A model generated the notes under the pieces. The model had not been told where the DNA came from and made no database searches. It was given only the letters and a program-made list of their open reading frames with translations. Shown here piece by piece: positions 1 to 9,410 of a stretch of 64,000 bases of DNA. Positions within the stretch are counted from its first letter, which is position 1. The number at the start of each line of letters is the position of its first letter. The DNA is from Bacillus pumilus (GTDB lineage Bacteria; Bacillota; Bacilli; Bacillales; Bacillaceae): positions 2,170,001 through 2,234,000 of the forward strand of contig NZ_CP027116.1 in assembly GCF_003431975.1 (NCBI RefSeq), written 5' to 3'. Position numbers and translations under genes: made by a program.

Positions 1-219
1 CAATTCTTCAAGCGGTACACTTAAATAGTCGTCTGGTGTTTTGTATTTTTGAAATAACGTTTTGGTGACTTTGTTTACAAGCACGTCTGTACACTGTGCA
101 GATAATGCCACTGCGATCACAAGTTCAAATGGATTGGAATGCACAAGCTCACACTCTGCCTCTGGGAACATATCTCCTATTACATCTAAACATTCATTGA
201 TTTGTTTTTTTGATAACAT
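1..219 (-). CDS. nth: Endonuclease III, N-terminal part (cut by window edge)
   Basis: The 73 visible residues start MLSKKQINECL and contain the conserved VALSAQCTD segment of the HhH-GPD DNA glycosylase family. Nth is a DNA glycosylase/AP lyase of base-excision repair that removes oxidised pyrimidines. The catalytic Lys/Asp and the [4Fe-4S] cysteines lie beyond the window. The ATG is preceded by AAAGGAGAAGGC, a good ribosome binding site. It follows dnaD by 17 bp in the same direction, so the two are very probably co-transcribed, as I recall for B. subtilis. Confidence 0.95.
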   Translation of the reverse strand, partial: MLSKKQINECLDVIGDMFPEAECELVHSNPFELVIAVALSAQCTDVLVNKVTKTLFQKYKTPDDYLSVPLEEL

Positions 220-236
220 GCCTTCTCCTTTATTGG

Positions 237-941
237 TTATTGTTCCAGCCAATTATAAAAAGGAACTTGTCGTTTATAAGTTGTCGTCTCTTCTTTTGAA
301 GGTGGCGCTTTTTGCTGAGAACGGAAATGCTGGCTATGCTCTTTTGCTTCTTCCGCAGTTTTCAGCCCTTTCTTTTTCCACTCAAACAGAATTCGGTCGA
401 TATAACGGAAATTTAATTTTCCTGATAGAACCGCTTCTCTTAACGCTAGACGAATCATTTCAGCATCATGATGGTCTTGATCCATCCAGATTGAGAGTGT
501 TTCTCCTTCAAGAGGGGAAAGTGGTCTGCCGAATTCATCTTCAAATAAGGCGTATAAAGACTTTTCAGCCTGCACATGAAGTTTTTGACCTTCTTTTGCT
601 TGTTTTGCTTCTAAAAAGTCATACAACGCACCCCACAGAGGCTCAACTGAGTACCGGTCATGCTGTATACCCGATCTGTCCTCAAACGGCTGAATCGAAA
701 TAAACCCTTTTTGAATTAAATGCTGCACCATATACGCACACTCTTCAGCTGTAATGGTCATGCCTTGGGATAGCTCTTCAAATGTTTGAAAGAAAACGCC
801 CTGCTCTTCATTCATTTTAATTTTGAGCATTACCATCATCTGTGATTCATTCAGTCCTAACTGCTCATAATGAGCAATCAGCAAATTAGGCAAACTTGTT
901 GAACCCATTTGCTGCATATTAATAAATTGCTGCCTGTTCAT
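237..941 (-). CDS. dnaD: DNA replication initiation protein DnaD
   Basis: A 234-residue protein with the two DnaD domains: an N-terminal winged-helix (DDBH1) and a C-terminal DDBH2 that ends with the YIDRILFEWKKKGL motif. DnaD acts with DnaB and DnaI to load the replicative helicase at oriC and during restart, and remodels DNA. I start at the ATG giving MNRQQFINMQ because GAGGTG lies 6 nt upstream; an in-frame GTG three codons earlier overlaps that Shine-Dalgarno. It lies between the asnS terminator and nth, and an extended -10 promoter sits just upstream. Confidence 0.95.
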   Translation of the reverse strand: MNRQQFINMQQMGSTSLPNLLIAHYEQLGLNESQMMVMLKIKMNEEQGVFFQTFEELSQGMTITAEECAYMVQHLIQKGFISIQPFEDRSGIQHDRYSVEPLWGALYDFLEAKQAKEGQKLHVQAEKSLYALFEDEFGRPLSPLEGETLSIWMDQDHHDAEMIRLALREAVLSGKLNFRYIDRILFEWKKKGLKTAEEAKEHSQHFRSQQKAPPSKEETTTYKRQVPFYNWLEQ

Positions 942-962
942 CGGATACACCTCTTCACTTTC

Positions 963-968
963 AGTATA
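963..968 (-). promoter_or_regulatory. Candidate extended -10 promoter of dnaD-nth
   Basis: On the minus strand TGA-TATACT reads as an extended -10 box (TGn plus TATACT) about 20 nt before the dnaD start; no good -35 is visible. The inverted repeat CACGT..ACGTG lies directly upstream. Confidence 0.45.
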
Positions 969-994
969 TCACGTTTTATTTCACGTGCCCCAAA

Positions 995-1039
995 AAGACG
1001 TTTGAAAAAGCCTCCAACATATGGAGGCTTCTACGTCTT
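995..1039 (-). terminator. Rho-independent terminator of asnS
   Basis: Minus strand shows GAAGCCTCCA-tatgt-TGGAGGCTTTTT (inner stem 1008-1030), with a possible outer AAGACGT/ACGTCTT pairing that starts in the asnS stop codon. It separates asnS from dnaD. Confidence 0.8.
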
Positions 1040-2333
1040 AAGGATATAAACGGTTTAATAATCTTGGGAAAGGAATCGTTTCACGTACATGCGGCGCTCC
1101 ACTAATCCAAGCAACTGTACGCTCAAGTCCAAGACCAAAACCTGAATGCGGTACAGAACCGTATTGTCTTAATTCTGTGTACCATTTATAAGTTTCTTGA
1201 TCTAGCCCATGCTCTTTCAATCTTGCTTCAAGCAGCTCTAGATCATGCACACGCTCAGAACCGCCAATGATCTCTCCGTAGCCTTCTGGTGCAATCAAGT
1301 CTGCACAAAGAACGACATCATCACGATCTGGTGCAGGCTGCATGTAAAATGGTTTTAATGAAGTTGGGTAATGAGTGATAAAGACTGGTTTATCGTAGCT
1401 TTCGGCAATCGCTGTTTCGTGAGGCGCTCCGAAATCATCTCCCCATTCAATATCATCAAAGCCTTTTTCGTGCAAGAATTTAATCGCTTCATCGTAAGTG
1501 ATGCGCGGGAATGGTGCTTTGATGTTTTCTAATTTTGCTGTATCACGGCCAAGTGTATGCAGTTCAACTTTACAGTTTTCCAATACACTTTGAACAACGT
1601 GAGACACGTAATTTTCTTGATATTCAAGGTTTTCATTAAATTCAACAAAAGCCATCTCAGGCTCAATCATCCAAAACTCAATTAAATGACGTTTCGTTTT
1701 AGATTTTTCAGCTCTAAATGTTGGACCAAATGAGAATACTTTTCCGAGTGCCATCGCCGCAGCTTCCATGTAAAGCTGTCCACTTTGAGAAAGGTACGCA
1801 TCTTCATCAAAATATTTCGTAGCAAATAGCTCGGTAGTACCTTCAGGTGCACTTCCAGTTAAAATCGGCGGATCTACCTTCACGAAGCCTTCTTGATGGA
1901 AGAACTCATATGTAGCACGAATAATTTCGTTACGAATTTTCATAATGGCATGCTGTTTTTTTGAACGAAGCCATAAATGACGATGATCCATTAAAAATTC
2001 TGTTCCATGCTCTTTCGGTGTAATTGGGTAATCAGTTGCTTCGTGAATCACTTCAATCGATTTCACTTGCAATTCAAAACCAAGAGGTGAACGGTCGTCT
2101 TTTGTCACTTGTCCTGTCACATAGACAGATGTTTCTTGTGTGACTGATTTCGCAAGCTTAAAGATTTCCTCTTCCACTTCTGCTTTTACTACGACTCCTT
2201 GAATAAAGCCTGTCCCGTCACGCAGCTGCAAAAATGCAATTTTTCCGCTTGAACGTTTATTGGCAATCCATGCGCCGATGGTTACGTCTTCATCGACGTG
2301 TTTAAACACTTGATTAATCGTTGTTTTCAACAT
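1038..2333 (-). CDS. asnS: Asparaginyl-tRNA synthetase
   Basis: Class IIb aminoacyl-tRNA synthetase that charges tRNA-Asn. The N-terminal OB-fold anticodon-binding domain ([18 protein letters not shown]) is followed by the class II core with motif 2 [11 protein letters not shown] and motif 3 [12 protein letters not shown]. At 431 residues it has the usual length. The reading frame is open for 21 more codons upstream, but the ATG at 2333 (MLKTTINQ), or the TTG right after it, has GGAGGG 4-7 nt ahead and matches the family start. In B. subtilis aspB lies directly upstream; here it is absent and ypmB is the neighbour. Confidence 0.96.
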   Translation of the reverse strand: MLKTTINQVFKHVDEDVTIGAWIANKRSSGKIAFLQLRDGTGFIQGVVVKAEVEEEIFKLAKSVTQETSVYVTGQVTKDDRSPLGFELQVKSIEVIHEATDYPITPKEHGTEFLMDHRHLWLRSKKQHAIMKIRNEIIRATYEFFHQEGFVKVDPPILTGSAPEGTTELFATKYFDEDAYLSQSGQLYMEAAAMALGKVFSFGPTFRAEKSKTKRHLIEFWMIEPEMAFVEFNENLEYQENYVSHVVQSVLENCKVELHTLGRDTAKLENIKAPFPRITYDEAIKFLHEKGFDDIEWGDDFGAPHETAIAESYDKPVFITHYPTSLKPFYMQPAPDRDDVVLCADLIAPEGYGEIIGGSERVHDLELLEARLKEHGLDQETYKWYTELRQYGSVPHSGFGLGLERTVAWISGAPHVRETIPFPRLLNRLYP

Positions 2334-2445
2334 AATTCCCTCCAAAGCCAGAAAGAAACGCACCCTTTGGGCAGGTGTGAATCTTTTTTCATACATTTTA
2401 TTATAACCGTTCTAAATCAGCATGGTCAACGCCATACAGGAGAAA

Positions 2446-2931
2446 CTAAGGTGTTACATTTTTTTCAACGCGTCCTGTCGAGAAATCGACATAGCTGAAG
2501 CTATATTGATTGTTCTCATTTAAGTACGTCACTTCCCAAAGGAGTACGTCACCTTCTCTTGCTAATTGCACGTCCTTTAGCTTAGAGACAGTGTTCTCCT
2601 TTTGAACGGCTTGTACTGCTTGATTTGAGGTAATGCCTTCATTTGCTTTTTTTGCGATTACTTTTTCTTTTTTGCTGGCAGGTACCCAAACATAGGTTAT
2701 CTCACTTTGTTTGTTTTTCCCTTCAACAATAAATTGTTTTTCTTTTCCAACAAAGGTTTCCACTTGCTCCACTTGTACGATGTTTGCTTGTTTTTTTGCT
2801 CGTTCAATTGCTGCCTCATGACCTTGTTCTTTTTGCCCCATGGCAATTTGGTAAATCCACGTAAAGCTGATAATGCCGATGAGCAAAACGAGAGCCACAA
2901 CGGATGAAATGATCCAGACTATTTTTTTCAT
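2446..2931 (-). CDS. ypmB: Membrane-anchored DUF5590 protein YpmB
   Basis: A 161-residue protein with one N-terminal transmembrane/signal-anchor segment (residues about 4-28, IVWIISSVVALVLLIGIISF) and an extracytoplasmic part with two PepSY-like halves, as in YpmB of B. subtilis. Function unknown. It ends 112 bp before asnS, where aspB stands in B. subtilis, and starts 12 bp after ypmA, so ypmA-ypmB-asnS may be one transcription unit. Confidence 0.85.
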   Translation of the reverse strand: MKKIVWIISSVVALVLLIGIISFTWIYQIAMGQKEQGHEAAIERAKKQANIVQVEQVETFVGKEKQFIVEGKNKQSEITYVWVPASKKEKVIAKKANEGITSNQAVQAVQKENTVSKLKDVQLAREGDVLLWEVTYLNENNQYSFSYVDFSTGRVEKNVTP

Positions 2932-2943
2932 GTCAAGCTTCCC

Positions 2944-3114
2944 CTATGTGCGATATATCGTAAATATCGCTTGATTTTGATCTTCTTGATCTAATGCTAA
3001 TCCAAACATGAGATCTTCTCTTTTAAGCGTTCTGTTCAATAAGTCAACGATTTTATATAAATCCTCTGAATGCTTAATGTGAACAGTTGAAAGTACCTCT
3101 ATTTTACTTTCCAC
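2944..3114 (-). CDS. ypmA: Small conserved protein YpmA
   Basis: A 56-codon gene, starting MESKIEVLSTVHIKHSED and ending IFTIYRT. The start is GTG, with AGGAGG 8 nt upstream on the minus strand. It matches my memory of YpmA (about 55 residues) between dinG and ypmB. Soluble, mixed charged/hydrophobic, with no recognisable domain; function unknown. It is short enough to be missed by a 60-codon ORF cut-off. Confidence 0.85.
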   Translation of the reverse strand: MESKIEVLSTVHIKHSEDLYKIVDLLNRTLKREDLMFGLALDQEDQNQAIFTIYRT

Positions 3115-3237
3115 TTCTAATTCCTCCTCGGTACGTAAATATTGTTAGTCATACTTTTCAGCGCAGGAACCGATACTATTTTTACAACGGAACACAAAAA
3201 GCCGTTACGATAAATTAACTCCAAACCCACACCAGCT

Positions 3238-3263
3238 AAAGGCCGCTTATGACAGCGGCTTTT
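3238..3263 (-). terminator. Weak terminator-like hairpin at the end of dinG
   Basis: AAAAGCCGCT-gtcata-AGCGGCCTTT on the minus strand, with the dinG stop codon inside the loop/stem. The T-run is short, so read-through into ypmA is likely. Confidence 0.4.
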
Positions 3264-6039
3264 CGTTGTTGAGCTTCTCTATATACGCTTCAAGAGCATC
3301 TTTTGACAGCTCGTGGACTGGCGCATGAGGGAGAGATTCTAAAAATAGCTTTCCATATGAAGCGGTTTTCACTCGGCGGTCTAGAATCAGCAATGTTCCT
3401 ATGTCTTTTTCCGAGCGCAGCAAACGACCTGCACCTTGTTTAAAGGTTAACACAGCTTCTGGTAGTGCAACGGCTTTAAATGGATTTTTCCCCTGTTTTT
3501 TAGCGGCATCACATTTCGCTTCAATGAGCGGTGAATCAGGCGGACGGAACGGCAGACGAGCCATCATGACTGTTGTCAGCTCTGATCCGGGGAAATCGAC
3601 ACCTTCCCAAAAACTACCTGCACCAAGTAATATCGCATGTTTTGCTAATTTGAACATTTTCGTTAATTTCACAGGGCTTCCGCCTGTCAGACCTTGAGCA
3701 AAGAGGGCGGCTTTCATCCCTTCCGACTTCAGCTCTTCATACACTGCTTTTAACATCTCATGTGAATTAAACAAGACCAATATCTTCGCTTCATGCTGCT
3801 TTTCCATCACCTTAATATACTGTGCGGCTTGCTTCACATAGTCTCTCTCATCACGGTTCGTAATCGGCGGCATGTCTGCCGGTACAATCACCTTAAGCTG
3901 TTTTTCGAATTCAAACGGTGACTCAATCTGAACAAGGTGCGGATAAAAATCCTGCAGACCAAATCGCTCTATGCAATAATCAAAGCGCCCATTGATTGTC
4001 AGTGTTCCTGATGTGAGCACAACACTTTTTTTGTTCATAAAAAATCGATCCGCTAAAAGCTCTCCTGTATCTAGAGGCTGTGCATGCATAAAGACAGCAT
4101 TTTTAGCTCCCTTTGCATCAATCTCAATCCAAACCGTTTCATCGCTTTTCGGTTCAAAAATAAACCGGTACAGCGTACTGCAAAATGTATGCATAAATGA
4201 CATTACTTGATCGTATTCCTCTGCTTCAAAGGCAAATTGATCTGTCAGTTGATCAGTTTTTTGAAGAAGCTCATTTTTTTGCTGCTCATACAGCTTTTCA
4301 CAAGCAATCAACAAGGAACAAAGCTTACTTGCTGTCTCTTTAATCCGTTTCCACTGCGCATGCTTCGAATGATGACGTACTCTATGAATGAGACGATTGA
4401 TGTCTGCTTTTGGTTTTGTTCTTTTAACAAAAGAATGAACAGTACTAAAGAAGGCGTCACTTTCCATTTGAAGCTGATTAAGATACTCATCCATTTCAAT
4501 AAAGGTGTCAGTCTGTAAACCTGCCCCATGAAATCTCTTTTTCAGCTTCTTTAACAGTCCGCCCTGTAAGGAGCCAAGCTGCGTTAATTTCGCATGAAGC
4601 TGAATATACGACGCACTATCCCCTAGCGTTTCATTGGCTGTTTTTTCAAATTGATGGGCTTCGTCAATTACATATACGTCTGCATGCTGAAAAATAGATG
4701 AGGCTTCCGTTTTTGATAAGAGCAGCCGATGATTTGTTAAAATTAAATCTGCTGTTTTTGCCCTTCTTTTGGCACGCTCATAAAAGCAATATTCTTTAAA
4801 GCGGCGCTTTTTTGAAGTGAACGGCATGTGTACACAGGAAATCCGGTCTTTTATATTGGCAGCTCCTGACGGTAAATTCAGTTCAGATAAATCACCCGTT
4901 TCTGTGACAAGAAGCCACATCAAGATTTGCGCTTTCGTTAAGACCACATCATAGTTATCATCTTCCTCATGTAGCACATGCTCAAACTTATCTAAACAAA
5001 TATAATGCGCCCGTCCTTTGAATACACAGGCTGCTGGCTTAAACGGAAGCAATTGGTTTAACATCGGCACATCGCGCTGAAGCATTTGCTGCTGCAAAAG
5101 AATCGAATATGTACTAATAATGACAGGTTTTCCAGACTTCTTTGCCTCTAGTGCAGCTGGTATGAGGTAAGCGAGTGTTTTCCCAATACCTGGTGCCGCT
5201 TCAATTAATGCATAGGCCCTTTCGTGAAATACGTCTCTCACTTTATTCATCATCGTGAGCTGGCCTTCTCTTACTTCATAGCCTTCCACTGTTTGCGGGA
5301 GCTTCTTTTTGATTTCCTCAAACAGCTCTTCATCGTTTTCGCCTGCTGAATCTGTCGTATCAGTTTCAGGATTGGTGACATCTTTTACAGCAAAAGAGCC
5401 GACTTCCACCAAAGAATCTTCGCCGCTCGTATGACTCGTTTCAAGCTGCTGAATTAACAGTCCTATATCACTTAAAAGATAAGAGGATAATCTGCGCAGC
5501 TGCTTTAGCACATTTGGCGGTGTATGTGTTAATTGATGTAATAAGGTTAAAAATAACATGGCAGTAACTTCCGCATCACTATCCGCCCGGTGCGGGTGGT
5601 CATGTGGAAGCATGAGCTCTTCACTTAATTCAGTGAGCTTATAACCCTCAAGCTCAGGATAAAGAATTCTAGAAATTTCAACTGTATCAATCGCTAGCAC
5701 ATCCAGCTCATTTTTCCCGCATGCCTTTAGTTCATCATTTAAAAAATTCAAGTCAAAATGAACATTGTGCGCAACAAAATAAGCGCCATGTATGAGGTCA
5801 TACACCTCGTTGGCAATGTCCTCAAAAAACACTGCATCATCTACCATGTGCTGCTGAATGCCTGTCAGCTGTTCAATAAATCCAGGGATCGCTTTTCCCG
5901 GGTTCACATATTTTGAATACCGTTCGACAATTTGTCCATTTTCAATGACCACCGCAGCTATTTGAATGATTTTATCACCCTTTTTAGGTGAATTTCCGGT
6001 GGTTTCAATATCAACGACAACAAACCTTTGATCGGTCAT
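3247..6039 (-). CDS. dinG: DinG-family exonuclease/helicase
   Basis: 930 residues. Residues 1-165 form a DEDDh 3'-5' exonuclease (FVVVDIETTG, then HNVHFDLNFL and HRADSDAEVTAMLF). The rest is an XPD/DinG-like superfamily 2 helicase with Walker A APGIGKT, DEAH box VIDEAHQFE and a C-terminal GSFWEGVDFPG motif. The fusion with the exonuclease is typical of Firmicute DinG. By analogy with the S. aureus enzyme it may work chiefly as a nuclease rather than an unwinding helicase (inference). It lies between panD and ypmA, on the same strand. Confidence 0.93.
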   Translation of the reverse strand: MTDQRFVVVDIETTGNSPKKGDKIIQIAAVVIENGQIVERYSKYVNPGKAIPGFIEQLTGIQQHMVDDAVFFEDIANEVYDLIHGAYFVAHNVHFDLNFLNDELKACGKNELDVLAIDTVEISRILYPELEGYKLTELSEELMLPHDHPHRADSDAEVTAMLFLTLLHQLTHTPPNVLKQLRRLSSYLLSDIGLLIQQLETSHTSGEDSLVEVGSFAVKDVTNPETDTTDSAGENDEELFEEIKKKLPQTVEGYEVREGQLTMMNKVRDVFHERAYALIEAAPGIGKTLAYLIPAALEAKKSGKPVIISTYSILLQQQMLQRDVPMLNQLLPFKPAACVFKGRAHYICLDKFEHVLHEEDDNYDVVLTKAQILMWLLVTETGDLSELNLPSGAANIKDRISCVHMPFTSKKRRFKEYCFYERAKRRAKTADLILTNHRLLLSKTEASSIFQHADVYVIDEAHQFEKTANETLGDSASYIQLHAKLTQLGSLQGGLLKKLKKRFHGAGLQTDTFIEMDEYLNQLQMESDAFFSTVHSFVKRTKPKADINRLIHRVRHHSKHAQWKRIKETASKLCSLLIACEKLYEQQKNELLQKTDQLTDQFAFEAEEYDQVMSFMHTFCSTLYRFIFEPKSDETVWIEIDAKGAKNAVFMHAQPLDTGELLADRFFMNKKSVVLTSGTLTINGRFDYCIERFGLQDFYPHLVQIESPFEFEKQLKVIVPADMPPITNRDERDYVKQAAQYIKVMEKQHEAKILVLFNSHEMLKAVYEELKSEGMKAALFAQGLTGGSPVKLTKMFKLAKHAILLGAGSFWEGVDFPGSELTTVMMARLPFRPPDSPLIEAKCDAAKKQGKNPFKAVALPEAVLTFKQGAGRLLRSEKDIGTLLILDRRVKTASYGKLFLESLPHAPVHELSKDALEAYIEKLNNEKPLS

Positions 6040-6100
6040 AAAATGGACACCTCAATTCCTCGTTCCACTCGAAGTGAAACACACTCTGGGCAAAATAGCT

Positions 6101-6138
6101 GAAACAGAACAGCTTCTTTTCTGAAACTGTTCTGTTTC
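6101..6138 (-). terminator. Terminator of the panBCD operon
   Basis: A perfect 12-bp inverted repeat, GAAACAGAACAG / CTGTTCTGTTTC, with a 14-nt loop, 14 bp after the panD stop. The downstream minus-strand sequence (AGCTATTTTG) is only moderately T-rich. Confidence 0.6.
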
Positions 6139-6151
6139 CATGGAGCATGCG

Positions 6152-6535
6152 TTATAAAATCGTTCTCGCAGGCTCTTGCCCAATCATTTGTTCAATTTGA
6201 TTTTCTTTATTTAATACGACCACTTTTGGTGTATGTGTCTTTGCTTCTTCCGCTGAGAGCATCCCATAAGCGATAATAATCACTTCATCCCCTGGCTGAA
6301 CCAGTCTTGCAGCCGCACCATTTAGACAAATGACACCGCTCTTTCTTTCACCAGGAATAATATATGTTTCAAGTCTTGCACCATTGTGATTGTTGACGAT
6401 CTGCACTTTCTCATTTGCCATCATGCCTGCCGCATCAAGTAAATCTTCGTCAATGGTGATGCTTCCTACATAATGTAAGTTTGCTTCTGTCACCGTCGCT
6501 TTATGAAGTTTAGAGGTCATAAAGGTTCTATACAT
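6152..6535 (-). CDS. panD: Aspartate 1-decarboxylase
   Basis: 127 residues; makes beta-alanine from aspartate for pantothenate. The self-cleavage site Gly24-Ser25 (HYVGSITID), which yields the pyruvoyl cofactor, is intact. I start at the ATG giving [11 protein letters not shown], as in family members; eight more codons are open upstream but lie in panC. This ATG overlaps the end of panC by 8 nt, pointing to translational coupling in a panB-panC-panD operon. Confidence 0.97.
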   Translation of the reverse strand: MYRTFMTSKLHKATVTEANLHYVGSITIDEDLLDAAGMMANEKVQIVNNHNGARLETYIIPGERKSGVICLNGAAARLVQPGDEVIIIAYGMLSAEEAKTHTPKVVVLNKENQIEQMIGQEPARTIL

Positions 6536-7394
6536 GTTTTTCACCGCTTTCAGGAACATGGAATATCACATTATCAATCAATCTTGCCCGTGAGAATTTC
6601 ACCGCAATCGCAATGATCACCTTACCTGTTACCTGCTGAAGCGGCTCAAGCTCTGGATAGGAGTAGATCTCAATATAATCAATTTCCCCGTTCGTTTGAA
6701 GAATTTCCTCTTCTACCAGCTCATAAATACGATGAATATCTCGTTCACCTTTTTCAACAGCTGACCATCCTTTTTTTAATGCACGGTACAAAGCAGGTGC
6801 TTCTTGTCTTTCTTTTTCAGACAAGTACACATTCCTTGAGCTTTTCGCTAATCCGTCTTCTTCTCTCACTGTCGGTACAGATACAAGGTGAAGATCAAAG
6901 AAGAAATCCTTGATCATCGCATCAATCACTGCGACTTGCTGTGCATCCTTTAGACCAAAGTATACATTTGTTGGTGCGACAAGATGAAATAGCTTTGTCA
7001 GCACAGTCACAACGCCGTCGAAATGTCCCGGGCGTTTTTTACCACATAAAACTTCAGTCCGCTTTTGAACCGTCATTGTAATAGATGATTCATTTGGATA
7101 CATTTCTTTTACATCAGGTGTAAATAAAATATCCACTCCTGCTTCTTCTGCAAGACGCTGATCTCTTTCCATATCCCTTGGATAGGCTTCAAAATCTTCG
7201 TTCGGTCCAAACTGCAAAGGATTGACAAAAATGCTCATCACTACGATGTCATTTTGATCCCTTGCTTCTTTAGCAAGCGTCAGATGTCCTTCATGAAGAA
7301 AGCCCATCGTTGGAACAAAGCCAATGGAATGCTGTTTTTCTTGATGCTGCTTGATCAACTCTTTCAGCTCGTGAATATGGGTAACAACGTTCAT
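6528..7394 (-). CDS. panC: Pantothenate synthetase (pantoate-beta-alanine ligase)
   Basis: 288 residues; joins pantoate and beta-alanine with ATP. The nucleotidyltransferase signature [13 protein letters not shown] (HIGH-like) is near residue 28, and the GLAKSSRN motif is present near residue 182. The start overlaps the panB stop by 4 nt, and the end overlaps panD by 8 nt. Confidence 0.97.
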   Translation of the reverse strand: MNVVTHIHELKELIKQHQEKQHSIGFVPTMGFLHEGHLTLAKEARDQNDIVVMSIFVNPLQFGPNEDFEAYPRDMERDQRLAEEAGVDILFTPDVKEMYPNESSITMTVQKRTEVLCGKKRPGHFDGVVTVLTKLFHLVAPTNVYFGLKDAQQVAVIDAMIKDFFFDLHLVSVPTVREEDGLAKSSRNVYLSEKERQEAPALYRALKKGWSAVEKGERDIHRIYELVEEEILQTNGEIDYIEIYSYPELEPLQQVTGKVIIAIAVKFSRARLIDNVIFHVPESGEKHV

Positions 7395-8230
7395 TTTTTG
7401 CTCCCCCCATATAAACCATCAAGAACTTCTTCTTTGATATGAAATGTGTGTATGTCTTCTGGAAATGTACATGCTTTTACTTCTTTTGTATATTGAATGA
7501 GCGCTTCTTCTAGTACAGCATCAATTTGCGCGTATTGTTTCACAAACTTAGGTGTTCTAGACACCCCGTATCCTACCACATCATGGTAAACGAGAACTTG
7601 TCCGTCTGCCTCCGCTCCCGCACCAATTCCGATGACAGGAATCTTCAGCATATCGGTTATTCGTTTTGTCAGTTCACCAGGTACGCATTCCAGTACAAGT
7701 GCAATCGCACCGGCCTCCTCGCATTTCAAGCTGTCTTCAATCAATTTCTGTGCACTTTCGTAGTCTTTTCCTTGTACTTTATACCCGCCAAGTACACCAA
7801 CTGATTGAGGTGTAAGGCCTAAATGGCTGACGACAGGAATTCCGCCTCTTGTGAGCGCTTGAATGGATTCGAATACGCCATCCCCGCCTTCTAACTTTAA
7901 GGCATCCGCACCGCTTTCTTGCATGATGCGTGCTGCATTTTTCATTGTTTGTTCTAGTGAATAATGGTAAGACATAAATGGCATATCCGTCACAATAAAC
8001 GTGTCTTTTGCGCCTCTTTTTACCGCTTTCGTGTGATGAATCATATCATCCATCGTGACTTGGACTGTCGAATCGAGTCCTAGTACAACCATCCCAAGTG
8101 AATCACCAACTAAAATCATGTCGACTTCCGCTTTTTCCGCTTGCTTTGCAGATGGATAGTCGTATGCTGTCAGCATCACAATCGGTTCGTTTTGTTCTTT
8201 CATTTTGAAAAAATCTAGCTTTGTCTTCAT
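7391..8230 (-). CDS. panB: 3-methyl-2-oxobutanoate hydroxymethyltransferase
   Basis: 279 residues; first committed enzyme of pantothenate synthesis (ketopantoate from alpha-ketoisovalerate and methylene-THF). Conserved segments [11 protein letters not shown] and KLEGG, and the metal/substrate acidic residues, are visible. First gene of the panBCD operon. It is separated from birA by 196 bp and has an unusual leader in which the AGGAGG ribosome binding site can be paired (see the hairpin at 8237-8256). Confidence 0.97.
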   Translation of the reverse strand: MKTKLDFFKMKEQNEPIVMLTAYDYPSAKQAEKAEVDMILVGDSLGMVVLGLDSTVQVTMDDMIHHTKAVKRGAKDTFIVTDMPFMSYHYSLEQTMKNAARIMQESGADALKLEGGDGVFESIQALTRGGIPVVSHLGLTPQSVGVLGGYKVQGKDYESAQKLIEDSLKCEEAGAIALVLECVPGELTKRITDMLKIPVIGIGAGAEADGQVLVYHDVVGYGVSRTPKFVKQYAQIDAVLEEALIQYTKEVKACTFPEDIHTFHIKEEVLDGLYGGSKK

Positions 8231-8236
8231 TTGTTC

Positions 8237-8256
8237 CTCCTCATTCTGGAGAGGAG
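8237..8256 (-). promoter_or_regulatory. Hairpin covering the panB ribosome binding site
   Basis: On the minus strand CTCCTC-tccagaat-GAGGAG forms a 6-bp perfect stem in which the panB Shine-Dalgarno (GAGGAGG, 6 nt before ATG) is the 3' arm. Confidence 0.45.
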
Positions 8257-8378
8257 ATGGCTTGCCTCACATCACATGGTCTTAACTCATGCGCGGCGAA
8301 TCATCCCTCTGTCCAAGTCCCTTAGGATCAAGGCAGAAATTAATCAAATTTTTCTTTCTAACAGGTACAGCTCTTTTT

Positions 8379-8406
8379 CAGATACTGCCCACACGAAGTA
8401 TATCAA
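8379..8406 (-). promoter_or_regulatory. Candidate promoter of panBCD
   Basis: Minus-strand TTGATA, 16-nt spacer, TATCTG, in the birA-panB gap. This would give a leader of roughly 140 nt before panB. Confidence 0.4.
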
Positions 8407-8426
8407 AAATGTGCCGGGTGTTCCAC

Positions 8427-9410
8427 TTAAGTTGACTTTATCTCAATGTCTGCGGAGTAGATTTTCTGAATACCTTCCTCCGTTTCAAGCAATAAAACAC
8501 CTTCTTCATTGATTCCGAGCGCTTTGCCAGTATATTGACCATTGACAGTTCGAGCAACAATCTGGCGACCAATCGTCATGGCAAACGATTCCCATAATTG
8601 TTTGATCGGCGTAAATCCATGCGTCATATAATCATCATACTTTTTTTCAAAAGTGGACATGATGCGCTGTATGAGAGCTGCTCGATCCACTTTTTCATTC
8701 AGTTCCATTCGCAGACTCGTGGCGACATCCTTTAGTTCCTCCGGAAAGTCATCAGCCGTTTGGTTCACATTAATGCCCGGGCCAATAATCACCGCATGAA
8801 CCTGGTCCGCCTCTGCTTTTAATTCAGTTAGAATGCCAACGACCTTTTTCCCGTTTAACAAAATATCATTTGGCCATTTAATGGATGGACTGAGACCTGT
8901 TTGCTCTGCAATGGCTTCTGCGATAGCTACAGATGCCAAAAGCGTCATTTGCGGCGCTTTGTGCAGCGGAATTTCGGGCCGGAGAATGAGACTCATCCAA
9001 ATGCCTGTCCCATTCGGTGAATACCACGATCTTTGAAGGCGCCCTTTCCCATTGGTCTGATGATCACTAACAACGAGCGTACCGTGGGGCGCACCTTCAT
9101 TTACAAGATCATGGGCAATCATCTGGGTGGAAGCAACTTCTTTCTGAAAGTATATGTGTCTGCCAAAACGCTCTGTTTCCAAACCAAACAAAATTTCGTC
9201 TTCACTAATTTTGTCCGGCTTACGAAGCAGACGGTATCCCTTTCTTCTGACGGCTTCTACCTCATAGCCCTCTTTTCTGAGGTCCTCTATATGCTTCCAG
9301 ACAGCCGTTCGGGAGCAGCCAAGCTCATCGCATATTTGCTGACTCGAGACAAAGTCCTCACTTGATGCTGTAAATAGTTCGATTAATCGTTTTCTAATTG
9401 CTGATCGCAT
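8427..9410 (-). CDS. birA: Biotin-protein ligase / biotin repressor BirA
   Basis: 327 residues. An N-terminal winged helix-turn-helix (GCSRTAVWKHIEDLRKEGYE) precedes the ligase domain with the GKGRLQRSW and KWPNDILLNGKKVVGIL motifs and a C-terminal SH3-like cap. It makes biotinyl-AMP, biotinylates acceptor proteins and, in B. subtilis, represses biotin genes. I use the ATG giving MRSAIRKRL, which matches the family; 31 further upstream codons are in the cca reading region. The start overlaps the end of cca by 28 nt. Confidence 0.95.
   Translation of the reverse strand: MRSAIRKRLIELFTASSEDFVSSQQICDELGCSRTAVWKHIEDLRKEGYEVEAVRRKGYRLLRKPDKISEDEILFGLETERFGRHIYFQKEVASTQMIAHDLVNEGAPHGTLVVSDHQTNGKGRLQRSWYSPNGTGIWMSLILRPEIPLHKAPQMTLLASVAIAEAIAEQTGLSPSIKWPNDILLNGKKVVGILTELKAEADQVHAVIIGPGINVNQTADDFPEELKDVATSLRMELNEKVDRAALIQRIMSTFEKKYDDYMTHGFTPIKQLWESFAMTIGRQIVARTVNGQYTGKALGINEEGVLLLETEEGIQKIYSADIEIKST

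Noticed and set aside
62..703. 213-codon plus-strand open frame
   Set aside because: Antisense to nth and dnaD, which are clearly real; no ribosome binding site and no family resemblance.
2334..2445. T-box riboswitch before asnS
   Set aside because: The string gggtgcgtttctttc recalls the T-box motif, but the leader is only about 110 nt and I found neither a specifier stem nor a terminator/antiterminator pair.
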